Shown here in pieces: positions 16,143 to 25,797 of a DNA stretch of 64,000 nt. This stretch comes from Pseudomonas sp. S35. Its GTDB lineage: Bacteria; Pseudomonadota; Gammaproteobacteria; Pseudomonadales; Pseudomonadaceae. The stretch lies in contig NZ_CP019431.1 of the NCBI RefSeq assembly GCF_009866765.1, forward strand, positions 4,030,001 to 4,094,000, written 5' to 3'. A program made the translations under genes and the position numbers. The stretch's first letter is position 1; every line of letters starts with the position of its first letter. The notes beneath the pieces were generated by a model that did not search any database, was not told where the DNA came from, and saw nothing but the letters and a program-made list of their open reading frames with translations.

Positions 16143-18611
16143 ATGTTTTTATTCAAGCGCAACGGATGGGCGCCAGTATCGGTTGCCCTGGTCTTCAGCT
16201 CGGCGTGCTTGGCCGAAGGTGATGAGCAATTCAATACCTCGTTTCTAAAAAGCGCCCCCTCGTCCATTGACCTGCAATCACTGCTTGCCGCCAACAGCGT
16301 GCTGCCTGGCAGCTACCGTGTTGACCTCTACGGCAACGACACCCTGGTGGGGCGCCGGGATATCGACTTTCGCCGTCACCCCGACACCGGCAAGGTCGAG
16401 GCCTGCCTGACCCGGGAAACCGTCGAGCAACTAGGCGTCGACGTCGCCAAATTACCGCTCGACGCCGCCGCCCCGAATGCCTGTATCGACCTGCCCGCGC
16501 TGATCGACCATGCCAGCGTGCGCTACGACGTGCCTCGCCTGCGCCTGTTGGTCAGCGTGCCGCAAAGTGCCATGGAACGGGGTCGACGGGGGTATGTCGA
16601 CCCCGCCTTGTGGGACGAAGGTGTACCCGCGGCGTTCATCAACTACCAGTTGAGCAGCAGCCGAAACAGCAGCCAAGGTGAGAACACCCTGTCCAACAAC
16701 CTCGGCCTGCGCAACGGCATCAACCTCGGCGCCTGGCGGCTGCGCAACGAGTCGAACTTCAACAGCAGCACCGGGCTCCCCAGTACCTTCAAGAGCAACC
16801 GCAGCTACTTGCAACATGACGTGACCGCGTGGAAGGGCCAGTTCAGTGCCGGGGATATTTTCTCGGACGCCGACCTGTTCGACAGCGTGCGTTATCGCGG
16901 CCTCAAACTGGCCTCGGACGACGGCATGCGCGCTGACAGTGAGCGTGGTTATGCGCCAATCATCCGCGGGATCGCACAGTCCAGCGCCACGGTGGAAATC
17001 CGCCAGAACGACTACATCCTCTACACCGCCAACGTGCCGCCAGGCCCGTTCGAGATCAGCGACATTTACCCCAGCGGCTCCAACGGTGACCTTGAAGTGA
17101 CAATCATCGAAGCCGACGGCCGACGGCGGGTCACGGTGCAGGCGTTTTCCAGCCTGCCGATCATGGTGCGCCAAGGCCAATTGAAGTACAGCGTCTCGGC
17201 TGGCCAGTACAACAGCAACAGCAATGGCCAACAGTCTCCGCAGTTTGTCAGCAGCACATTGGCCTATGGGGTCAGCAGCAACCTGTCCGGGATCGTTGGC
17301 GTGCAGGCCACGGACAACTTCCAGGCGCTGTCCGTGGGCGCAGGGCGAAACACGCCCATCGGCGCGGTCTCGCTGGACATGACCCATTCGTCCAGCCGTA
17401 CCTACGGCCAGGCAGTAAAGGGCACCAGTGTGCGTGCGCTGTATGCCAAGACGTTTACCGGCACCGACACCAACTTCACCCTGGCGGCCTACCGCTATTC
17501 GACCGAGGGCTATCGCACCCTCAGCGAGCACGTCGAGGAATCGAGCAACCAGGGCCAGAAGCGCGTGGGCAGCTCTAAAACCCGCACAGACCTGACCGTC
17601 AACCAGAGCATCGGCCGCAACCAGCAATATGGCAGCCTCTATATGAACGCCAGCGACCAGCGCTACTGGCGGCGTGGCGGTTCGCAAAGCCTGTCGGCGG
17701 GCTACAGCAACTATTGGGGTGAGGTGAGTTACAACCTTGGGGCCACCTACTCCAAGGATGTCGGCAACTACGGACCAGCCAACAACGACACGCTGGTCAA
17801 CTTGTCACTGTCCTTCCCGCTGGGCGCAAAACCGCGTGCACCGAGAGCCTTTGTCTCCGCCAGCACGCAAAAGGCCAGCGACACGGCTCAAGTCGGCATC
17901 AACGGCTACGTGACGGAAAACAGCGACACCTATTATTCGGTGCAAACCGGTAACAGCAGCATCGGCGGCAGTACGGGATCGGCCAACCTCAGCACCCGCA
18001 CTTCGCAGCTCGATATCAGTGCTGGCTACAGTCAGGGGCGCGGGTACAACTCACAGAACCTCAACCTGGCAGGGTCAGTGGTGGGCCATGCCGGCGGGAT
18101 AAACCTGGGGCAAACCGTCGGTGAGACGTTTGCTCTGGCACAGGTCGAGGGCGCGAGCGGGGTGAAAATCGGTAGTTTTTCCGGCGCAAAAACCGGCCGC
18201 AATGGTTTTGCCGTGGTGCCCAACGCACAACCCTATCGCATCAACTGGATCAGCCTGGACACCCGTGACCTGGGCGGCGAAATCGAGATCGATAACGCGA
18301 CCCAGCAGGTGGTGCCACGGCGCGGTGCGGTAGTGCTGGCGCGCTATGCCAGCAAGCGTGGGCGACGGGTGCAGTTCGCGTTGTTTGACGCGCACCATAA
18401 ACCCATCCCGTTTGGCGCAGCACTCGAAGACGGTGCCGGCCAGCAGATCGCAATTGCCGACCCCAGCGGCAAGGCACTGGCGTTGGTCGAAGCCGACACC
18501 GGCACCTTGATCATCACCTGGCAAGACCAGCACTGCGAAGCGCCTTACGCATTGCCGGAACGCAATAAGGCGCTGAACTATGAGCGGGTGTCGCTGGTGT
18601 GCCGCACTTAG
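16143..18611 (+). CDS. Outer-membrane fimbrial usher (FimD/PapC family)
   Basis: Usher of 822 residues, the normal length. It has a signal peptide, an N-terminal chaperone-binding domain (about 30-150), a long beta-barrel with a plug, and C-terminal domains ending CEAPYALPERNKALNYERVSLVC with the paired Cys typical of ushers. The motif RGYAPIIRGIAQSSATVEIRQN is the classic usher signature. Its stop codon overlaps by two bases the stop of the facing tamB gene, leaving no room for a terminator between them. Confidence 0.95.
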   Translation: MFLFKRNGWAPVSVALVFSSACLAEGDEQFNTSFLKSAPSSIDLQSLLAANSVLPGSYRVDLYGNDTLVGRRDIDFRRHPDTGKVEACLTRETVEQLGVDVAKLPLDAAAPNACIDLPALIDHASVRYDVPRLRLLVSVPQSAMERGRRGYVDPALWDEGVPAAFINYQLSSSRNSSQGENTLSNNLGLRNGINLGAWRLRNESNFNSSTGLPSTFKSNRSYLQHDVTAWKGQFSAGDIFSDADLFDSVRYRGLKLASDDGMRADSERGYAPIIRGIAQSSATVEIRQNDYILYTANVPPGPFEISDIYPSGSNGDLEVTIIEADGRRRVTVQAFSSLPIMVRQGQLKYSVSAGQYNSNSNGQQSPQFVSSTLAYGVSSNLSGIVGVQATDNFQALSVGAGRNTPIGAVSLDMTHSSSRTYGQAVKGTSVRALYAKTFTGTDTNFTLAAYRYSTEGYRTLSEHVEESSNQGQKRVGSSKTRTDLTVNQSIGRNQQYGSLYMNASDQRYWRRGGSQSLSAGYSNYWGEVSYNLGATYSKDVGNYGPANNDTLVNLSLSFPLGAKPRAPRAFVSASTQKASDTAQVGINGYVTENSDTYYSVQTGNSSIGGSTGSANLSTRTSQLDISAGYSQGRGYNSQNLNLAGSVVGHAGGINLGQTVGETFALAQVEGASGVKIGSFSGAKTGRNGFAVVPNAQPYRINWISLDTRDLGGEIEIDNATQQVVPRRGAVVLARYASKRGRRVQFALFDAHHKPIPFGAALEDGAGQQIAIADPSGKALALVEADTGTLIITWQDQHCEAPYALPERNKALNYERVSLVCRT

Positions 18612-21600
18612 AAGTCGCGCTTGTAGAAAATATCCAACGAGCTGGCCACACCACTGGCCACCTCCAGGTAGACCTTCTTGCTCAACAGGTAGCGCAAGGC
18701 AATGGTGCTGGCGGGTTCGAACACCCCTACGCCGTAGCGCAGGCTGAGTTTCTCGGTGATCTTGCCGCTGGCCACCACGGCGGTATTGTTGCCGCTGCCC
18801 TGGGTGTCGAGGTCGAAGTCCTGGATGCCGAGCTTGGTGGCAATGTCCGACGTCACCCCGGCGCTGCCCATCAAGCCCAGGCCCAACGCCGCCTGGGCCA
18901 GCATGTTGTTGTCTTCGCCGGTGGTGCTCAGCGGGCGCCCCAACACCAAGTAGGACAGCGCCTGTTCCTGGCTCATGGCCGGTTCCGAGAAGATCTGCGT
19001 GGTGGGTTGCTCGGCGCTGCCGCTCAGACGGATACCAGCCACCACATCGTCGGTCTTGCGGATCGCTTCGATATCCAGGTACGGCTGGTCTAGCGGCCCG
19101 GCGAACAGCAACCGCGCCCGGCGTACATCGAGCCTCTGGCCGTAGGCGCGGTAGCGGCCATCGTTGAGCCAAAGCTCGCCACGGGTGTCCAGGTTGTCGC
19201 CGATATGCACATGGCCCTGCACCTTGGCGGTGAGGCCGAAGCCCGAGAAGTTGAGCTGGTCTTCGCCCACCGCCACGTCGATATCCATCGCCATGGCCAT
19301 CGCCGGCTTACCCTCCTCGGTCTGGCTGCCGATGATGATGGTGTCGTCCGAGACCTTGACGGTCGACGGCGGCAGTTCGCGCACGGTGATGTCGCCACGC
19401 GGGATCTGCACGTTGCCGGCGATGGCGAGCTTGTCATTCTTCAGGGTGATCCTCAGGTCCGGTGCCACTTCTAGTGTGGCGTAGGGCTCCACCGTCACCG
19501 GCAATTGCGAGCCTTGCAGGCTGAGGTCCACGGTCATGGCCTGCCCCCAGTCGATCTGGCCCTTGAGGCTGCCCTGCCCGGCCTTGCCGCTGCGCCAACC
19601 ACCGTTGAGCTGCACGCTCTCACCGGCAATCAGCGCCTGCACATTCAGGCCTTCGAGACTGACGGGCAACTCCGGACCGGAGACTTCGCCGCCGATCAGG
19701 TTCACATTGCCGTTGATCTGCGGCGCCAGCAGGCCGCCGGAAATCCGGCCGTTGCCGTTAAGCTTGCCATTGAGGGTTTCCACCATCGGCACAAACGGCC
19801 GCGCCACCGCGACGTCCAGCCCGGTGAGGCTGAAATTACCGGTAATCGGTTTGTTTTTCGGCAGCGGGTTGATCTGCGCCTGCAACAGCAATTCACCGAG
19901 CTTGCCGCCCCGGAAGTTCAACTGCGTGTCGATACGCTTGGGGTTGAGGGTGGTTTCCAGCTTGAGGGTGTCGTAGGGGAAATCCAGCCACTGGTCTTTA
20001 TCCTTGACCCGCAGGGTGCCGCCGCTGGCATCCACCGACACCACGCCTTTGGGGCCGCTGTCGGGCAGGTCGAGCTGTACGTCGGCATTGAGCTTGCCCT
20101 GCCAAGCGAAATCCTTGGGCAAAAAGGCCGCAAGGCTGTCGAGGGGGAATTGCTTGAGGTGGTAACGCAGCTTGGGTTCGGGCATCAGCCGCTGGTCTTC
20201 ACCGCACAGGCTGGCGGCGCCGGAGACCCAACAATGCGCAGCGAAGGTCAGCTTGCCGTCGGCCAGGTAGTCGATCTTCGCCGGGGCTTGCAGTTTCCAG
20301 TCCTGGCCACCGGCCTGGACGTCACCGCTGGCCAGGCGTGCGCGCCAGTTGCCGTTGTCCAGGTTGCCGTCCAGCGCCAGGGCCAGCTTGAGCAGCGGGC
20401 CGGCCAGGTCCAGCTGGACTTTCTGGTTCTTGATATCGCCCTGGGCGCTGGCCGTCAGGGTGCCGACCTGGGTGTCGCCGCTTTGAATGCCGCTGCCCTT
20501 GAGGTCGATCTTGGCGCGCTGGGCGCTGTCGAGGGTGGCGTCGAGGCTGAGGCGTTGCAGGCGGTTGTCGGCAAACGCCAGTTGCTGGCCGTTGAGATCA
20601 AGTTTGCCTTGGGGCGCGTGCAAGCTGCCGGCCACCTCGAGACGGCCATTGACCTGCCCGCGCAACTGCGGCCAGAGCTGGGCCAGGCGCGCCAGCTTGA
20701 TGTCGATCTGCCCGGCCAGGCGTTGTTGCAGGCTGCCGCTGCCGTTGATGCGGTTGTCACCGAGGCGGATATCCAGGTTGGCCAGGGTCCATTGTTCGCC
20801 CACGCCTTCGGCCTTGGCCGCCAGCACGGCGGTTTGGCCGCGCAGGCGGCCCTTGAGGTCGAGGTCGGCATTGAGCTTGAGTTGCGCGTTCTTGAACTCG
20901 CCCTTGCTGCGCAGCGGGCCGGCCAGCGTGCCCGGCAGCTCAGCGACCCAGTACGCGGGGTTCAACGCCGACAGGTCCAGCGCGGTATCCCAGGCGATGC
21001 CATCGGCAAACTGCAGGTTCAGGTGGCCTTCGGCCTTGCCTTGGCCGGCGGTCAATTTCAGCTCAGGCAGGAAGACTTGCTTGAGGTCGCCACTGAACGG
21101 CGTGACCACATTGAACTTGCCCGCCGGGCCATCGAGGTCGGCCTTGAGGTTGCCCAGGTAGTTGCCGTCTTTGTATGAAATCTCGCCGTTGAAGGTACGT
21201 ACCGTTACCTGGGGCTCGTCGATCACCGGATAGAGGCGATGCCAGGGAAAGTCGAGCCAGTCGATCTTGGCATCGGCGCTGAAGCCTTGTTGCCAGTCCA
21301 GGTTGGCGCTGAGCTTGAGGCTTTGTTGGTCACCGGCATTCAGGTCCAGGCCTGCGATCTGCGCGCCCTTGGCGTCGACCTTGCCTTGCAGCAGCAGGCC
21401 CACCGGGCCTTTTTCCGCCGGCAGCACCGCCTTGCCCAGCAGTTGATAGCCGTTGTTCAAGTCACCTTTGGCGGTGAGGTCCAGTTGATTGAGTTGCAAT
21501 GTGTCCGGCAAATCGGCACTGGGCTTGAAGCCGTCAGCGCTGATCTGCAACTGCGCCGGGAGGTTGTCGGCCAGGGGCTGCAACTCGCCCTTGAGCTTGG

Positions 21601-22282
21601 CCGTCAGGTAGCCGCTGCTGTCGGCGTCGAGCTTGAGGGTCTTGAGCAGGTCGCCTTCGACCTTGAGGGCAACCTTCCACGCGGCGCTACCGGGCGCGTA
21701 AGGCAGGCTCAGGTTACCGCTGGCAGTCAGCGGCCAATTGCCAATGGGTTGCAACAGGCCAGCGAGGTCCAGCACCAGGTCGTCGCGTTGCAGGTGCACC
21801 GAATCGATCTGCATGCCGGCAGCGGTCCAATGCGCCGCCAGTTGCAGGCCTTTCAGCTCTTCACTGCCGTTGAACAGCAGACTGCCGACGCGAACGTCGC
21901 CTAACTGGAGGGCAACCGGCAATTTCAGATCAGGCAGTGCAATAGGGCTGCTGCTTTCTTCGGTACTGGGAGGAAATTGCAGGCTGACCTGCTCAACATC
22001 CAACTGGTCAATGCACAACGTCATGCGCAACAGGCAGGCTGGTGACCAATCGAATTTCGGCGCCTTGAGTTCCACGCGGCTGCTGTCTTGCTGCCACAGC
22101 AGATGATCGGCGCTCCACTGGCCGCCCAAACGACCCTGGAAATGCTCCACGCTCAGCCCCGGCACCTGGCCAAGGGCCCAGCGACTGCCCGCCTGGGTGC
22201 CGAGTACCGCCCACAGCGCCAACAACAGCCCTGCAAGGACCGCCACCACGGCCAGCCCCGCTATTTTCAAACCACGTATCAC
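18608..22282 (-). CDS. tamB: Translocation and assembly module protein TamB
   Basis: Inner-membrane-anchored TamB of 1224 residues (E. coli 1259). It has an N-terminal signal-anchor (about 8-28) and then long repetitive beta-helical sequence predicted to span the periplasm. The conserved C-terminal DUF490 domain is recognisable by GDITVRELPPSTVKVSDD and the terminal segment with DFDLDTQGSGNN and VYLEVASGVASSLDIFYKRDF. It works with TamA in inserting outer-membrane proteins and in lipid transport. The start overlaps the tamA stop by 4 bp. Confidence 0.94.
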   Translation of the reverse strand: MIRGLKIAGLAVVAVLAGLLLALWAVLGTQAGSRWALGQVPGLSVEHFQGRLGGQWSADHLLWQQDSSRVELKAPKFDWSPACLLRMTLCIDQLDVEQVSLQFPPSTEESSSPIALPDLKLPVALQLGDVRVGSLLFNGSEELKGLQLAAHWTAAGMQIDSVHLQRDDLVLDLAGLLQPIGNWPLTASGNLSLPYAPGSAAWKVALKVEGDLLKTLKLDADSSGYLTAKLKGELQPLADNLPAQLQISADGFKPSADLPDTLQLNQLDLTAKGDLNNGYQLLGKAVLPAEKGPVGLLLQGKVDAKGAQIAGLDLNAGDQQSLKLSANLDWQQGFSADAKIDWLDFPWHRLYPVIDEPQVTVRTFNGEISYKDGNYLGNLKADLDGPAGKFNVVTPFSGDLKQVFLPELKLTAGQGKAEGHLNLQFADGIAWDTALDLSALNPAYWVAELPGTLAGPLRSKGEFKNAQLKLNADLDLKGRLRGQTAVLAAKAEGVGEQWTLANLDIRLGDNRINGSGSLQQRLAGQIDIKLARLAQLWPQLRGQVNGRLEVAGSLHAPQGKLDLNGQQLAFADNRLQRLSLDATLDSAQRAKIDLKGSGIQSGDTQVGTLTASAQGDIKNQKVQLDLAGPLLKLALALDGNLDNGNWRARLASGDVQAGGQDWKLQAPAKIDYLADGKLTFAAHCWVSGAASLCGEDQRLMPEPKLRYHLKQFPLDSLAAFLPKDFAWQGKLNADVQLDLPDSGPKGVVSVDASGGTLRVKDKDQWLDFPYDTLKLETTLNPKRIDTQLNFRGGKLGELLLQAQINPLPKNKPITGNFSLTGLDVAVARPFVPMVETLNGKLNGNGRISGGLLAPQINGNVNLIGGEVSGPELPVSLEGLNVQALIAGESVQLNGGWRSGKAGQGSLKGQIDWGQAMTVDLSLQGSQLPVTVEPYATLEVAPDLRITLKNDKLAIAGNVQIPRGDITVRELPPSTVKVSDDTIIIGSQTEEGKPAMAMAMDIDVAVGEDQLNFSGFGLTAKVQGHVHIGDNLDTRGELWLNDGRYRAYGQRLDVRRARLLFAGPLDQPYLDIEAIRKTDDVVAGIRLSGSAEQPTTQIFSEPAMSQEQALSYLVLGRPLSTTGEDNNMLAQAALGLGLMGSAGVTSDIATKLGIQDFDLDTQGSGNNTAVVASGKITEKLSLRYGVGVFEPASTIALRYLLSKKVYLEVASGVASSLDIFYKRDF

Positions 22283-24006
22283 AGCTCAGGCCCCATGGAA
22301 AAGTGCAAACGAACGCCGCCCGGGTCTTCCAGGGCATGGGCCAGGTCGAGACGGATCGGACCGACTGGCGACACCCAGCGGATACCGACGCCCACGCCGG
22401 TTTTGAGGCTGGGCAATTCCAGGGTGTTGAACGAGTTGCCCTGGTCGATGAAAGTCGCGATCCGCCATTTCTCGGCAATGGAATATTGATACTCGGCGCT
22501 CAAGGCCACCATGTAGCGGCCACCGATACGATCACCACGGTCATTCTCCGGCGACAGGGTCTGGTACTCATAGCCGCGCACGCTCTGGTCGCCACCGGCA
22601 AAGAAGCGCAGCGATGGCGGCACTGACTTATAGCCATTGGTGGCACTGCCGCCGAACTGCGCCCGCGCCAGGAAGCGGTGGTTGTCCCACAGGGTAGTCA
22701 GGCCTTTGACCATGGCCGTGCCGTACAACAAGTTGGTGTCCGAGCCCAAGCCTTCTTTGGCCATCTTGGTATCGAATTGCAGGCGGTAGCCGTGGTGAGG
22801 GTCGATGCGGTTATCGCTGCGCAGGTAGGAATAACTGATGCCGGGCATGACCAGGTTGCTGAGGCCCGAGTCATTGCCCAGGCGGTATTCTTCACGCTGG
22901 TATTTGAGGGAAACCACCCGCGTCCAACCGCTGGGCAATTTGCTGTGCCATTCGGGGCCCAGGGTCAGCAATTTACTCAGGGTGTCGGTGTTGGCCAGTT
23001 CTTCATTCTGGTAACCACCGGCAAAACGCAGTTTGTCGGTGAGCGGCGGGTCCAGTGGGATGTCGTACCACAGGCCGACGTTCTGGCGCGGTGCCGACAG
23101 TTCGGCCTCCCAGCCGTAACTGTGGCCTTGCGGGTTGACCCAGTGGCGCGTCCAGTTGGCTTTGCCCCGTGGCCCGACGTCAGTCGAGTAGCCAAGGCCC
23201 AGGCCCATGGTGCGTGGCTTGCGGGTTTCCAGATTGACGGCCACCGGGATCACATCATTGGTCGAGGCAGCTGGCGCGGCGTCCACGCGCACGCCTTCGA
23301 AAAAGCCGCTGGCTTGCAGGTTCTGATTGAGCTCCGCGATCAACTCGGAATCGTAAGGGTCACCGGCCTTGAAGGGCACCATACGTTGCAGCAGTTCGTC
23401 GTCAAACGGCGTGTCGCCGGCGAAATGGACCTTGCCCAAGGTGTAGCGCGGGCCGCTGTCATAGATGAGTTCGATATCGGCAACGCCGGCTTGCGGGTCA
23501 ACCGCGAGTTTCTGGCGGGTAAAACGCCCGCTGAAAAAGCCATAGCGCGAGGCCTGGTTCTGGATCAGACGCTTGGCGTCTTCGTAGTGGCCGTGGTTGA
23601 GCACCGCGCCGGATTTAAGGTCGTCGCTGGCAGGCACGCGAAAGGACTTGAGGTTCGCAGCCTCGCCGTCGACCCGAAGGGTCACGTTGCGCAAATGCAC
23701 CGGTTCGCCGGGGTCGATGCTGAGGATCAGGCGCGGGTTCTTGCCACCCTTCACCTCACTGTCGATCTGGGGCTGATAAAAACCCAGGGCCTGGGCGGCT
23801 TTACGCGCCTGCTCCTCAGCGCCACGGCTGAACCGCAGCAAGGCTTCTTCATCACGATCGCCAACCCCGCCGATGTAGCCTTCGATGTTGGCTTTCAACG
23901 CGTCGTTTGAGGGTTTGACCCGCACGTCCAACTCGCTTTGCGCCAAAGCGCCGCAGCTTGTGAACAGCAGGATCAAGCCGCTGGTAAATCTTCCTGGAAA
24001 CTTCAT
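22279..24006 (-). CDS. tamA: Translocation and assembly module outer-membrane protein TamA
   Basis: Omp85/BamA-family protein of 575 residues. The ATG at 24006 was chosen because a signal peptide follows (ending ALAQ); a start at 24087 would run into the acetyltransferase gene. Three POTRA-like domains span about 25-260, followed by a 16-strand barrel with the Omp85 signature FFAGGDQSVRGYEYQTLSP and C-terminal HFSMGPEL. It forms an operon with tamB through a 4-bp overlap. Confidence 0.93.
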   Translation of the reverse strand: MKFPGRFTSGLILLFTSCGALAQSELDVRVKPSNDALKANIEGYIGGVGDRDEEALLRFSRGAEEQARKAAQALGFYQPQIDSEVKGGKNPRLILSIDPGEPVHLRNVTLRVDGEAANLKSFRVPASDDLKSGAVLNHGHYEDAKRLIQNQASRYGFFSGRFTRQKLAVDPQAGVADIELIYDSGPRYTLGKVHFAGDTPFDDELLQRMVPFKAGDPYDSELIAELNQNLQASGFFEGVRVDAAPAASTNDVIPVAVNLETRKPRTMGLGLGYSTDVGPRGKANWTRHWVNPQGHSYGWEAELSAPRQNVGLWYDIPLDPPLTDKLRFAGGYQNEELANTDTLSKLLTLGPEWHSKLPSGWTRVVSLKYQREEYRLGNDSGLSNLVMPGISYSYLRSDNRIDPHHGYRLQFDTKMAKEGLGSDTNLLYGTAMVKGLTTLWDNHRFLARAQFGGSATNGYKSVPPSLRFFAGGDQSVRGYEYQTLSPENDRGDRIGGRYMVALSAEYQYSIAEKWRIATFIDQGNSFNTLELPSLKTGVGVGIRWVSPVGPIRLDLAHALEDPGGVRLHFSMGPEL

Positions 24007-24070
24007 AGGCGCGGATGCTACACGAGCTGGGGAGCATCTTAGAACCCGGATGAATCTGAAAAATTCTGCC

Positions 24071-24715
24071 CTAAGCCGTTGCAGCATGTAACGCCTGGGG
24101 ATTGGGGTGGAAAAACACGTGTTCCAGGACCGGTCCTACAGCGACTTCGCCGATTTCCTCATAACCCTGGCGTTTATAGAAATCCAGGTAGCGCGAGTTG
24201 CCCGTATCCAGCACCACGCCGGTCGAGTGCGGGTCGTCGGCGCACCAGTTGTGCACCGCTTCCAATAACTGCTCACCGTAGTGTTTGCCCTGGAATTGCG
24301 GGTGAATACCCAACAGCGGCAACACATGCACCGACTCGCTGGGCAAGCACGCCAGCACCGCGTGATGGTAATCAAGGTAACGCCGCGTACCGCGCACACC
24401 GGTGCTCAGCCACATGCGCAGTTGCCAGGCCCAACTCTCGGTAATCCCCAGGCGCCGTTGCGGTGGCGCAATCAGGGCAATGCCGATAAGACGATCGTTC
24501 ACGAACAGACCAATGGCCGGCAGTTTCTGGAAGAAATGCTGCTTGACCAACTCACGCACGGTGGCGCGTACCCGCTGCTCATAGCCTGGGCGTTCGGCTT
24601 CGAAGATGTAGGCAAAGGTCGGCTCATGCCGATAGGCCTGGTAAAGCAGGGAGCGGGCTTCGCGCGAATAGCCGCTGTTGAGCAGGCGAACTTCGCCAAT
24701 GGCAGTGTCAGTCAT
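24071..24715 (-). CDS. GNAT-family N-acetyltransferase
   Basis: Predicted acyl-CoA-dependent transferase of 214 residues from the ATG at 24715. The GNAT core is seen at VHVLPLLGIHPQFQGKHYGEQLLEAV (motif A, about residues 126-151) and LDTGNSRYLDFYKRQGYEEIGEV (motif B). It lies upstream of tamA on the same strand, 64 bp apart, so co-transcription is possible. The substrate is unknown. Confidence 0.85.
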   Translation of the reverse strand: MTDTAIGEVRLLNSGYSREARSLLYQAYRHEPTFAYIFEAERPGYEQRVRATVRELVKQHFFQKLPAIGLFVNDRLIGIALIAPPQRRLGITESWAWQLRMWLSTGVRGTRRYLDYHHAVLACLPSESVHVLPLLGIHPQFQGKHYGEQLLEAVHNWCADDPHSTGVVLDTGNSRYLDFYKRQGYEEIGEVAVGPVLEHVFFHPNPQALHAATA

Positions 24716-24884
24716 ACAGTCAATCTCCCTGGGCGCCACTCAATAGATGGCGTTCTTATGGGTACGAACCTACGCAGCACCAGTCGTTCCCAGACATTAG
24801 CAGCGCATCTGCCCTACCGCCACGCTGGCCCCCGTCCGACTTGTCGGCTAGCATCGCCCTTTTGCCAAGACTGGACTGCCGACC

Positions 24885-25697
24885 ATGAAAATCGTCTCCT
24901 TCAATATCAACGGGCTGCGCGCCCGCCCCCATCAGCTGGCGGCGCTGATTGAAAAGCACCAACCCGACGTGATCGGCCTGCAGGAAACCAAGGTCCACGA
25001 CGACCAGTTCCCCCTGGCCGACGTGCAGGCTCTTGGCTACCACGTTTACTACCACGGCCAGAAAGGTCACTACGGCGTGGCACTGCTCTCACGTCAGCCG
25101 GCATTGAGCCTTCACAAAGGTTTTGCCAGTGACGAAGAAGACGCCCAGCGCCGTTTCATCTGGGGCACCTTCGCCGATGAAAACGGCAACCCAGTGACCA
25201 TCATGAATGGCTATTTCCCCCAGGGCGAAAGCCGCGACCACCCGACCAAATTCCCCGCCAAGCAGCGCTTCTACGAAGACCTGCAACAGCTGCTGGAAAG
25301 CGAGTTCAGCAATGACCAGGCACTGGTAGTGATGGGCGATGTGAATATTTCCCCGGAAGACTGCGACATCGGCATCGGTGCCGACAACGCCAAGCGCTGG
25401 CTGAAAACCGGCAAGTGCAGCTTCCTGCCCGAAGAGCGCGAGTGGATGGCCCGCCTGAAAAACTGGGGCCTGGTAGACAGCTTCCGCCACCTCAACCCGG
25501 ACGTAGCCGACCGTTTCAGCTGGTTCGACTACCGCAGCCGTGGCTTTGAAGACGAGCCCAAGCGTGGCCTGCGCATTGACGTGATCATGGCCTCCAAGGG
25601 CTTGCTGCCACGGGTCAAGGATGCGGGCGTGGATTACGACTTGCGTGGCTTGGAAAAACCGTCGGACCATGCGCCGATCTGGCTGGAACTGAGCTGA
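24885..25697 (+). CDS. xthA: Exodeoxyribonuclease III
   Basis: AP endonuclease/3'-5' exonuclease of base-excision repair, 270 residues (E. coli 268). Signature residues are visible: [15 protein letters not shown] (metal-binding Glu), [13 protein letters not shown] (catalytic Asp/Asn), RGLRIDVI and the terminal [10 protein letters not shown] with catalytic Asp-His. It is transcribed alone, divergent from the acetyltransferase-tamAB group. Confidence 0.95.
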   Translation: MKIVSFNINGLRARPHQLAALIEKHQPDVIGLQETKVHDDQFPLADVQALGYHVYYHGQKGHYGVALLSRQPALSLHKGFASDEEDAQRRFIWGTFADENGNPVTIMNGYFPQGESRDHPTKFPAKQRFYEDLQQLLESEFSNDQALVVMGDVNISPEDCDIGIGADNAKRWLKTGKCSFLPEEREWMARLKNWGLVDSFRHLNPDVADRFSWFDYRSRGFEDEPKRGLRIDVIMASKGLLPRVKDAGVDYDLRGLEKPSDHAPIWLELS

Positions 25698-25698
25698 T

Positions 25699-25716
25699 CC
25701 CCCTCCCACACTTTTG
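25699..25716. repeat. Degenerate half-REP sequence
   Basis: CCCCCTCCCACACTTTTG just after the xthA stop matches one arm of the extragenic palindromes found elsewhere in this window. The other arm is missing. Confidence 0.45.
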
Positions 25717-25797
25717 ATCATTTGAGTGTCATTCACATTATTGAAATCCAACTGACTTAATGTCCCGGCACTCCCTTTGGCTTGAGAAGGTGCCGGC

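Noticed and set aside
19505..21178. Open frame of 557 codons on the plus strand inside tamB
   Set aside because: tamB is a clear full-length gene here; the antisense frame has biased composition and no ribosome binding site or domain.
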